64,000 nt of DNA from Celeribacter litoreus (GTDB lineage: Bacteria > Pseudomonadota > Alphaproteobacteria > Rhodobacterales > Rhodobacteraceae), in contig NZ_JAIUFY010000015.1 of NCBI RefSeq assembly GCF_020165855.1, positions 67,316-131,315 of the forward strand. The letters run 5' to 3'. Position 1 is the stretch's first letter. Each line of letters opens with the position of its first letter. Under the pieces are notes generated by a model, which worked only from the letters and a program-made list of their open reading frames with translations, searched no databases and was not told the DNA's origin. Of the stretch, positions 57,624-64,000 are shown in pieces. Position numbers and translations under genes: made by a program.

Positions 57624-58415
57624 TTATGCCGGAGCAGTTGCACTCAGGAACTGCTTCAGACGTTCGGATTTTGGATTGCCGAAGAGTTCGGTCGGATGAC
57701 CTTCCTCTTCGATCAGACCTTTGTGCAGAAACACAACGTGGTCGGAAATATCGGCCGCCATGCGCATGTCGTGGGTCACGATGATCATCGTGCGACCTTC
57801 TTCGGCGAGCGCTTTGATCACCTTGATCACCTCTTGCTCTAGCTCGGGATCGAGTGCCGAGGTCGGCTCGTCGAACAAGAGTGCCTGCGGCTCCATGCAG
57901 AGTGCGCGGGCGATGGCGGCGCGTTGCTGTTGGCCGCCGGACATCTGCGCGGGGTAGACGTCGCATTTGTCGCCGATCCCGACCTTGTCGAGATACATGC
58001 GCGCCTTTTCCTCAACCTCTTTGCGATCACGGCCCATGACGGTAACGGGCGCCTCCATGACGTTTTGAAGGATCGTCATGTGGGACCAGAGGTTGAACTG
58101 CTGGAACACCATCGACAGGTTCGTGCGAATGCGCATGACCTGTTTGCTGTCGCCAGGCCGCCGGTTCAGGCCTTCACCTTTCCAGATGATCGGTTCGCCA
58201 TTGAACAGGATGTCGCCCTGTTGGCTGTCCTCCAAAAGGTTCGCGCAGCGCAAAAGTGTGGACTTGCCCGATCCGGAGGACCCGATGAGAGAGGTCACGT
58301 GACCACGCGGCGCGGTCATCGAAACACCTTTCAAGACTTCGAGGTCGCCGTAGGATTTATGCAATCCACGGATTTCGATGACGGGTGTCGCGGGATTTGA
58401 TTCATTGGTCAACAT
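57624..58415 (-). CDS. ABC transporter ATP-binding protein (HisP-type)
   Basis: A 263-residue ATPase. Walker A GSSGSGKST (residues 42-50), signature MSGGQQQRAAIARAL, Walker B ALLFDEPTSALD and switch His in VTHDM. HisP-type proteins also have the inserted segment RRPGDSKQVMRIRTNLSMVFQQFNLW. It is the first gene of the operon, and a 14-bp element shared with the amidotransferase gene lies 72 nt upstream. Confidence 0.94.
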   Translation of the reverse strand: MLTNESNPATPVIEIRGLHKSYGDLEVLKGVSMTAPRGHVTSLIGSSGSGKSTLLRCANLLEDSQQGDILFNGEPIIWKGEGLNRRPGDSKQVMRIRTNLSMVFQQFNLWSHMTILQNVMEAPVTVMGRDRKEVEEKARMYLDKVGIGDKCDVYPAQMSGGQQQRAAIARALCMEPQALLFDEPTSALDPELEQEVIKVIKALAEEGRTMIIVTHDMRMAADISDHVVFLHKGLIEEEGHPTELFGNPKSERLKQFLSATAPA

Positions 58416-58487
58416 CGCCCCGAGTTAGGGCTAGAATTTCGGCAGATGCAATGATCTTTGGCGAAATGCCGCGACGTTCCTTGAAAC

Positions 58488-58501
58488 TTTTGATCAAATA
58501 T
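58488..58501 (-). promoter_or_regulatory. Shared palindromic element (copy A) upstream of the amine ABC operon
   Basis: AATATTTGATCAAA (minus strand), identical in all 14 positions to 53746-53759. It lies 72 nt upstream of the ATPase start. Candidate operator for an unidentified regulator. Confidence 0.6.
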
Positions 58502-58546
58502 TGGGGCGACGCCTATGGCTTGGGCGGAACTCGGGGCGTGTCGCCG

Positions 58547-59329
58547 TCAGGCTGTGCAGGATTTCACCGCCGCTCTGTGCCATTCGGTCGGGTGAGGAGG
58601 GACAGGCAGGTCGTATGCCTCCCGTGGGAGCGCAACGATTCCCCGAAGGCCGAGACGAGATCTATGGGCCGCAGGTAGCGCGTCGATTGCGGACGATATC
58701 GCTTCGAAATAGGGGCGCGGTTCCACTCCCGCGCGGGTGCAAAAGGTCTGCCCCGGTGAGGTTTCTGTTGCGCCGATCACGTGGACCTGACGGGCTTCAG
58801 GTGTATCGATGAGGAATTCGCGAAAGCTCTGGGCGTCGATCACTGCGAAATCCACGTCGCCGTTTACAACGGCCATGAGCGAGCCGTGATGCGCGCCCGT
58901 TCGTAGGGCCGGATTGAACCACAGGCCACGCCGAGAGGCCCAAAACCATGCAGCCCCCCAACCCGAATGCGATTGCGCATCGTTATACGCCATCGTGAGG
59001 CCATCAAGCGCTTCGGGGGCCTCTGCGCGATGGTCCTCGCGGACGACGAAAAGGCTGCGGTAATAGCCGGGCTCACATCCTTCGAGACCGTAGTCACACG
59101 CACCAATGAGTGTAAGTTTGTCCTTGAGTGTGTCGCGGAGCGGGAGGTTGCAGACCTGAGACAGGCAGAGGTCGCGGTCACTCCATACCTCGTCGTATTC
59201 AGTGGTCAGGTCGAGCGCATCGGGCGCCGAGAGGCCAGCGGACCGCAACTCATCTCGGATCAACTCCCAAAGCGCGATGTGCGCGTCGAGGTTTCCCGAA
59301 CGCAGATACATAGGCAATTGAGCGATCAT
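58547..59329 (-). CDS. PhnD-like soluble binding protein without signal peptide
   Basis: A 260-residue member of the phosphonate/phosphite-binding family (PF12974-like). Segments YNDAQSHSGWGAAWFWASRRG and DFAVIDAQSFREF match the two-lobe fold. No signal peptide is seen: the protein begins MIAQLPMYLRSG directly at the fold. It is therefore predicted cytosolic, unlike transport binding proteins. Its role is unknown; it may be a sensor or carrier. Confidence 0.78.
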   Translation of the reverse strand: MIAQLPMYLRSGNLDAHIALWELIRDELRSAGLSAPDALDLTTEYDEVWSDRDLCLSQVCNLPLRDTLKDKLTLIGACDYGLEGCEPGYYRSLFVVREDHRAEAPEALDGLTMAYNDAQSHSGWGAAWFWASRRGLWFNPALRTGAHHGSLMAVVNGDVDFAVIDAQSFREFLIDTPEARQVHVIGATETSPGQTFCTRAGVEPRPYFEAISSAIDALPAAHRSRLGLRGIVALPREAYDLPVPPHPTEWHRAAVKSCTA

Positions 59330-59338
59330 GCGCGCGCG

Positions 59339-59779
59339 TCAGGATTTTGCGGCAACGCGTTGGCGTGCTTTCGCGCTGTCTTGGTCCTTGATCCCCAGCA
59401 GGTTCGCGACGAGGCGCAAAAGGGCGTCCTCGTGTTCATCACGTTCGCCATCGGCGAGCACGACGGACCACAATCCCTCGATCACCGAAATACGCTCTTC
59501 ATAAGGAACCGCATCCTTGATCGCGCGGGTAAATCGCACGGTGTCCGGAGCCTCTGCTTCAAGCTGTTCAGCGTCACCACGCAGTTTGCTCGCCTCAAAC
59601 GGCGAGAGACCGTAACGCGTGCTTAGAACTTTGGCGATCCGATCCGCCTCCTCAGGGTCATAGCGCCCGTCGGCACGTGCAACCCGCACCAAGAGGGCTG
59701 CCAAAGCGAGACGTGCATCTGTATCTGCGAGCGGGGCGGGCTCCGGCTGAAGGAGCGTTTTCAGGAAATCACCAAACAT
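59339..59779 (-). CDS. TerB-like protein
   Basis: A 146-residue helical protein of the tellurite-resistance TerB/co-chaperone DjlA N-terminal type. The segment ALAALLVRVARADGRYDPEEADRI and SVVLADGERDEHEDALLRLVANLLGI are the two acidic helix repeats of this fold. Start 59779 (ATG) begins MFGDFLKTLLQ. A TTG at 59806 is possible but lacks a ribosome site. Free-standing copies are common in Rhodobacteraceae. Function unknown. Confidence 0.8.
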   Translation of the reverse strand: MFGDFLKTLLQPEPAPLADTDARLALAALLVRVARADGRYDPEEADRIAKVLSTRYGLSPFEASKLRGDAEQLEAEAPDTVRFTRAIKDAVPYEERISVIEGLWSVVLADGERDEHEDALLRLVANLLGIKDQDSAKARQRVAAKS

Positions 59780-59813
59780 AGGGTCGATATAGGGGAGGTG
59801 CCCCAAAAGGAAA

Positions 59814-59835
59814 AGGCCGCCTGCGGTGGCGGCCT
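59814..59835 (-). terminator. Rho-independent terminator after ppk2
   Basis: AGGCCGCC and GGCGGCCT stem with a 6-nt loop. On the minus strand it is followed by TTTCCTTTT. It lies between ppk2 and the TerB gene start. Confidence 0.85.
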
Positions 59836-59846
59836 ATCACATTCGC

Positions 59847-60758
59847 TTAATATTTGCGGGGGACGTAGAGTTCGGGCGGCAAAACGGCCCGCTCATAGTC
59901 CTTTTTGTAAATCCGCTCAGGAAGATAGACTTCCTCGTGCTCGATCTCCCCGTAATCGAACAGGGACAAGAGGTGGTCGATGCAGTTGAGACGGGCGCGT
60001 TTTTTATCGTTGCCCTCCACGATGTACCACGGCGCCTCGGGAATGTTGGTGCGGAAGAACGTGTCTTCCTTCGCCTTGGTGTAATCCTCCCAACGCACGC
60101 GGGATTGGAGGTCCATCGGCGAAAGCTTCCACTGTTTCATCGGGTCGTGGATACGCATGAGGAAGCGCATCTGTTGTTCTTCGTCCGTAATGGAGAACCA
60201 GTATTTCACCACTTTCACGCCGGAACGCACGAGCATCCGTTCGAACTCCGGAACGTCCTGGAAAAACTGTTCGACCTGATCCTCATCGGCAAATCCCATG
60301 ACCCGCTCGACGCCTGAGCGGTTGTACCAGGAACGGTCGAAGAGAACGACTTCGCCCGCCGCCGGCAGGTGCGGGACATAGCGCTGAAAATACCATTGCG
60401 ATTTTTCGCGCTCGGACGGCGCGGGCAGAGCCACAACGCGCACGACGCGCGGGTTCAGGCGCTGGGTGATGCGCTTGATCACGCCCCCTTTGCCTGCGGC
60501 ATCGCGACCTTCGAAAATGACGACGACCTTCTGACCGGTTGCCTGCACCCAGTCGTGAAACTTGATGAGTTCGGCCTGAAGGCGAAGCAACTCGCGGAAA
60601 TAGACCGAGCGTTCGAGCATGTCTGGATGCTCTTTCAGGTAAATCTTCTTGATTTCCCGCGACAGGATAGAGTCCTCGAGCTCGATCTCCCATTCTTCGT
60701 CCAGCGCGTCTGCAAGTTCTGCTTCCAGCCAGTCTTGGGCGTCTTTGTCAAAGCTCAT
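59847..60758 (-). CDS. ppk2: Polyphosphate kinase 2
   Basis: PPK2 transfers phosphate between polyphosphate and nucleotides. The 303-residue product has Walker A EGRDAAGKGG, Walker B VVLFDRSWYNRSG and the lid segment RWEDYTKAKEDTFFRTNIPEAPW. This is the one-domain type, class I, which usually phosphorylates nucleoside diphosphates. The N-terminal acidic helix (residues 1-30) is variable. Start at 60758 ATG. Confidence 0.93.
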   Translation of the reverse strand: MSFDKDAQDWLEAELADALDEEWEIELEDSILSREIKKIYLKEHPDMLERSVYFRELLRLQAELIKFHDWVQATGQKVVVIFEGRDAAGKGGVIKRITQRLNPRVVRVVALPAPSEREKSQWYFQRYVPHLPAAGEVVLFDRSWYNRSGVERVMGFADEDQVEQFFQDVPEFERMLVRSGVKVVKYWFSITDEEQQMRFLMRIHDPMKQWKLSPMDLQSRVRWEDYTKAKEDTFFRTNIPEAPWYIVEGNDKKRARLNCIDHLLSLFDYGEIEHEEVYLPERIYKKDYERAVLPPELYVPRKY

Positions 60759-61057
60759 TCTCTGCTCCGTCTTCCACGTAGGTCATGCCGGTTTTCGCGG
60801 CCATAAGTTTGCCGCGTTAAATCACGCATACATGACGGTTTCTTGATGGAAAAGGATCGGCAGCAAAGACGCGACCAAAAGCGCAGTCAATGTTCAGTTA
60901 AACGCCGTCAATCGGCGGGGATTGGCTAAAAAACGACGGATTTTCTGACTGGGACAGGGGCCCTAGCGGCGGGGGAAAGGCGCTTACGGACTGGGAAACA
61001 TCGTGCACCTAGGCGAGGCCCGTGTTACGCGGGATGCATTAACAAGGTAGTCCTCCC
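60759..61057. other. Gene-free divergent region between ppk2 and the PaiB-like gene
   Basis: About 300 bp with no supportable gene. It contains the small inverted repeats CGCCG-TCAAT-CGGCG (around 60903) and is expected to hold promoters for ppk2 and the PaiB-like gene. No recognisable operator was found. Confidence 0.5.
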
Positions 61058-61690
61058 ATGTATCGACCGAATAATTCCGCAATTGACGATCCGAGGGTTC
61101 TTCGCAGCGCGATGGACCAAATCGCGTTCGGTGCGCTCGTGACTCCGCATGCTGAGGGGATCGAGATTTCGCATGTGCCGTTCGTCGTGCGCGAGGAGAA
61201 TGGCGAGACGATCCTCGAAACCCACGTCGCGCGGGCTAATCCGCATTGGAAGCTTGCCGGAGCTTCGTCTGTCGTGATTTTTCAGGGGCCGCACGCCTAT
61301 GTGTCGCCGTCCTTCTACCCGTCGAAACAGGAACACGGCAAAGCCGTCCCGACGTGGGCCTATATTGTGGTCCATGCGCACGGGGTGTTCGAGACGTTCT
61401 CTGACTCAGCGGAGCTTGGGGCCCACCTCAACGCACTCACCGACCGGAACGAGGCGGGGCGTGAAGAGCCGTGGAAAGTTGCTGATGCCCCCGCGCCATT
61501 TGTCGCCGCGCTTAAACGCGGGATTGTCGGGATGCGGCTGACCGTCTCGAAATTAGAAGGCAAGTGGAAGGTGAACCAGCACAAGTCCGAGCAGGACCGC
61601 CAAGGCACCTATGAGGGCCTGATGAGATCGGGCGAGCAGGGCGTGGATCTCGCGCAGGCCTTGGCGAGCTTTCCCGCGCCGCTCGACTGA
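61058..61690 (+). CDS. FMN-binding PaiB-like protein
   Basis: A 210-residue split-barrel flavoprotein-like protein. Family blocks: MYRPNNSAIDDP at the start, HVARANPHWKL, VIFQGPHAYVSPSFY and VPTWAYIVVHAHG; then GKWKVNQHKSEQDR. PaiB is a repressor of sporulation and protease genes in Bacillus, but these proteins bind FMN or heme and may have enzymatic roles. Function here is not known. A bidirectional terminator follows. Confidence 0.9.
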   Translation: MYRPNNSAIDDPRVLRSAMDQIAFGALVTPHAEGIEISHVPFVVREENGETILETHVARANPHWKLAGASSVVIFQGPHAYVSPSFYPSKQEHGKAVPTWAYIVVHAHGVFETFSDSAELGAHLNALTDRNEAGREEPWKVADAPAPFVAALKRGIVGMRLTVSKLEGKWKVNQHKSEQDRQGTYEGLMRSGEQGVDLAQALASFPAPLD

Positions 61691-61712
61691 GATCAGAGAC
61701 ATGACCAAAGAA

Positions 61713-61740
61713 AAAGGCGCTCTGAAGAGCGCCTTTTTTG
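61713..61740. terminator. Bidirectional terminator between the PaiB-like gene and pyrG
   Basis: AAGGCGCTC and GAGCGCCTT stem with T runs on both sides (TTTTTT on plus, TTTTTC on minus). It can stop both convergent transcripts. Confidence 0.92.
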
Positions 61741-61755
61741 ATTTCTGGTCGGTGA

Positions 61756-63399
61756 TTACACCAGCCGCGAGTTCTCTTTCGCCGCGCGCACGAAATCGCG
61801 GAAGAGCGGGGCGGGGGCGAAGGGTTTGGACTTCAGCTCCGGGTGATATTGCACGCCGATATACCACGGGTGATCTTTCGCCTCGACGATTTCCGGCAGA
61901 CGTCCATCCGGCGACATGCCGGAGAAGATCAGGCCGCACTCTTCGAGTTTCTCACGGTATTTCGTGTCCACCTCATAGCGGTGACGGTGACGTTCCTCAA
62001 TCTCGGTCGTGCCGTAAATCTCGGCCACTTTGGACCCTTCTTTGAGCGTCGCCGTATAAGCGCCGAGGCGCATGGTGCCGCCTTTGTCGTCGGTGGATTT
62101 GCGGCGCACGGTATGATTGCCCTGCACCCATTCCTTGAGGTGATACACAACCGGCTCAAAGCGTTTCTTGCCTGCTTCGTGGTCGAACTCTTCGGAGCCT
62201 GCGGCCTCGATACCTGCAAGGTTGCGGGCCGCTTCGATCACGGCCATCTGCATGCCAAGGCAAATGCCGAGATACGGCACTTTGCGCTCGCGGGCGAATT
62301 GGGCCGCTTTGATCTTGCCTTCAGTGCCGCGCTCGCCAAAACCGCCCGGCACGAGAATAGCGTCATAGCCTTCGAGATAGGGGGCAGCGTCTTCGCGATC
62401 AAAAGTTTCGGCATCAACCCATTCGACTTTGACCTTCACACGGTTGGCCATGCCGCCGTGGGTAAGGGCCTCTGCAATGGACTTGTAGGCGTCTTCGAGT
62501 TGGACGTATTTGCCGACGATGGCGATTTTGACTTCGCCTTCCGGATTGAACACGCGATCTGCCACGTCGTTCCAAACGCTGAGGTCCGGTTTCGGAGCAG
62601 GAGCAATGTTGAACGCATCGAGCACAGCCTGATCGAGACCTTCACGGTGATAGGCGAGCGGGGCCTCGTAGATGGATTTGAGATCAGGCGCTGCGATCAC
62701 GTCCTCTTTGCGGACGTTACAGAACAGGGCGATTTTCTCGCGCTCTTTTTCCGGGATCGGGTGTTCGGAACGGCAGACCAGCACGTTCGGCTGAAGGCCG
62801 ATCGTGCGCAGCTCTTTCACGGAGTGCTGGGTCGGTTTGGTTTTCAGCTCGCCGGATGCAGAGATGTAGGGCAGCAGCGTCAGGTGCATGAAGATACACT
62901 GACCGCGCGGACGGTCCTGCGCGAACTGGCGGATGGCCTCAAAGAACGGGAGACCTTCGATGTCGCCCACAGTGCCACCGATCTCGCAGAGCATGAAATC
63001 GACTTCGTCGTCGCCAATCTCGATGAAATCTTTGATTTCGTTCGTGACGTGCGGGATCACCTGAATGGTTTTGCCGAGGTAATCACCGCGGCGCTCTTTT
63101 TCGAGCACGTTGGTGTAGATGCGACCCGACGACACGGAATCGGTCATGCGGGCGGACACACCGGTGAAGCGCTCATAGTGACCGAGGTCGAGGTCGGTTT
63201 CTGCACCGTCGTCGGTGACAAACACTTCGCCGTGTTCGAACGGGGACATCGTGCCCGGATCGACGTTCAGGTAGGGGTCGAGTTTGCGCAGGCGGACGGA
63301 GTATCCGCGAGCTTGCAACAAGGCGCCGAGAGCGGCGGACGCAAGGCCTTTGCCGAGCGAAGAAACCACACCGCCGGTGATGAAAACGTAACGTGCCAT
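61756..63399 (-). CDS. pyrG: CTP synthase
   Basis: PyrG makes CTP from UTP, ATP and glutamine. The 547-residue product starts [21 protein letters not shown] (P-loop), with [20 protein letters not shown]. The C-terminal amidotransferase has LGICLGMQ (Cys) and QYHPEL. The ATG at 63399 begins the family start, although the frame is open to 63516. The 170-bp gap to secG contains two inverted repeats. Confidence 0.97.
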   Translation of the reverse strand: MARYVFITGGVVSSLGKGLASAALGALLQARGYSVRLRKLDPYLNVDPGTMSPFEHGEVFVTDDGAETDLDLGHYERFTGVSARMTDSVSSGRIYTNVLEKERRGDYLGKTIQVIPHVTNEIKDFIEIGDDEVDFMLCEIGGTVGDIEGLPFFEAIRQFAQDRPRGQCIFMHLTLLPYISASGELKTKPTQHSVKELRTIGLQPNVLVCRSEHPIPEKEREKIALFCNVRKEDVIAAPDLKSIYEAPLAYHREGLDQAVLDAFNIAPAPKPDLSVWNDVADRVFNPEGEVKIAIVGKYVQLEDAYKSIAEALTHGGMANRVKVKVEWVDAETFDREDAAPYLEGYDAILVPGGFGERGTEGKIKAAQFARERKVPYLGICLGMQMAVIEAARNLAGIEAAGSEEFDHEAGKKRFEPVVYHLKEWVQGNHTVRRKSTDDKGGTMRLGAYTATLKEGSKVAEIYGTTEIEERHRHRYEVDTKYREKLEECGLIFSGMSPDGRLPEIVEAKDHPWYIGVQYHPELKSKPFAPAPLFRDFVRAAKENSRLV

Positions 63400-63440
63400 G
63401 GCTGGAGAGGCTCCCGTGATAGTCCAAAAAATAGTTCGTT

Positions 63441-63542
63441 CACGGCACTTTTGATGCCGTGGTTCACGGGATTTAAGAGTTATCAGATTCGGTCGTCCCG
63501 CGCAACCAAACCGCAAGATGTTGAGGAGCTTTCCTCCTCAAC
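63441..63542 (-). promoter_or_regulatory. Two inverted repeats in the secG-pyrG gap
   Basis: CACGGCA/TGCCGTG (63441-63461, 7-nt loop) and GTTGAGGAG/CTCCTCAAC (63520-63542, 5-nt loop). The first is flanked by direct repeats GTTCACGG. Neither has a terminator T run. They could be pyrG leader structures. Confidence 0.5.
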
Positions 63543-63569
63543 TTCAAGGTTTTGACATTTTCGAGATGT

Positions 63570-63932
63570 TTAGTCGGCGCGCGGCGGTGCAACCGGAGCG
63601 TCCGAAGAGGACGGCGGTAGCAGGTCCGAGCCAAGCGGTAGCGCAGGGGCGTTCTCTTCCGTCTCAGTAACGGTATCAACGGAAACGCCGTCCATTACAG
63701 AGGAGTTCGCCGCATCTTTGCGCGCAAGAACGGTCAGTGTCACGGATGTGATGATGAAACCGATTGCGAAAATCCATGTCAGTTTGCCGAGCGCAGTTGC
63801 TGCCGCACGGCCCGTCATGACGTCACCGCCGCCGCCCATTCCGAGGCCGCCGCCTTCCGAACGCTGCAGCAGCACGACTCCGATAAGGCAGAGCGCGAGG
63901 ATCAGGTGGATGACGAGGATGACGTTTTCCAT
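63570..63932 (-). CDS. secG: Protein translocase subunit SecG
   Basis: SecG is the third subunit of SecYEG. The 120-residue product has two helices (ILVIHLILALCLIGVVLLQ and LTWIFAIGFIITSVTLTVL), joined by the glycine-rich loop SEGGGLGMGGGGDVMTGRAAAT. The C-terminal tail of about 45 residues is Pro/Ser-rich and longer than in E. coli, as usual in alphaproteobacteria. Upstream of pyrG on the same strand. Confidence 0.95.
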   Translation of the reverse strand: MENVILVIHLILALCLIGVVLLQRSEGGGLGMGGGGDVMTGRAAATALGKLTWIFAIGFIITSVTLTVLARKDAANSSVMDGVSVDTVTETEENAPALPLGSDLLPPSSSDAPVAPPRAD

Positions 63933-64000
63933 GGATAAATCTCTTGGGTCGTTCGATGGCGCTACTTAAAAGCTCTCGCTCCATCACGCAACCCGCAATT

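Noticed and set aside
59339-59779. Tellurite resistance locus
   Set aside because: A lone TerB-like protein without terC, terD or terZ does not support tellurite resistance.
61843-63555. Plus-strand open frame of 570 codons opposite pyrG
   Set aside because: It is antisense to the unmistakable CTP synthase gene, with shadow-like composition and no domain.

Overview
The window looks like chromosomal DNA from an alphaproteobacterium of the Rhodobacteraceae (roseobacter group). This is inferred from gene content: a class I PHB cluster with PhaR and a phasin, a PetP-type MarR regulator, a Lrp-type regulator divergent from a short ornithine decarboxylase, metF divergent from metR, a family-restricted small protein divergent from efp, and GC-rich coding throughout. 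There is no rRNA operon, CRISPR array, prophage, insertion sequence or integrase. One tRNA gene, tRNA-Leu(UAA), is present.

Layout. 1-1102: 3' end of a very acidic protein whose left edge is an in-frame GAAGCA hexanucleotide repeat. 1.1-4.4 kb: cobQ, a cupin, a small conserved protein and efp. 4.4-9.5 kb: an SGNH/GSCFA pair, a fructosamine-kinase-like gene beside a BKACE enzyme, ygfZ and a glycosyltransferase. 9.4-17.1 kb: an MsbA-like exporter, two aminotransferases and valS. 17.2-24.4 kb: Lrp regulator, ornithine decarboxylase, DUF2235 hydrolase, metF/metR, suhB, an orphan Flp-like pilin, a rhomboid protease and tRNA-Leu. 24.6-35.8 kb: metG, aldo/keto reductase, two lipoproteins, a MATE exporter, aspartate aminotransferase, sdhE, petP, gloA, thyA-folA, an esterase, a cold-shock gene and an ArsC-like gene.

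35.8-38.3 kb holds the most notable system: a four-gene minus-strand operon in the order precursor peptide (DUF2282), DUF692/MNIO enzyme, DUF2063 partner and DoxX membrane protein. This is the layout of the copper-related 'bufferin' RiPP systems. A strong stem-loop lies between the precursor and the enzyme genes. thrS, an MFS transporter, a Tag-type glycosylase and two alpha/beta hydrolases follow.

44.4-49.2 kb is the polyhydroxyalkanoate cluster: phaZ divergent from phaC, then phaP and phaR. Two exact CTGC-N3-GCAG sites precede phaP. 50.2-58.5 kb is a polyamine/amine uptake and gamma-glutamylation locus: ABC ATPase, binding protein, two permeases, glutamine-synthetase-like gene, amidotransferase, second glutamine-synthetase-like gene, and nearby a DegT-family aminotransferase. 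The same 14-bp palindromic element lies about 70 nt upstream of both start genes of this locus, which suggests shared control by an unidentified regulator. 58.5-64 kb carries a PhnD-like soluble protein, a TerB-like protein, ppk2, a PaiB-like protein, pyrG and secG.

All calls come from reading the translated sequence and motifs. No database search was run.
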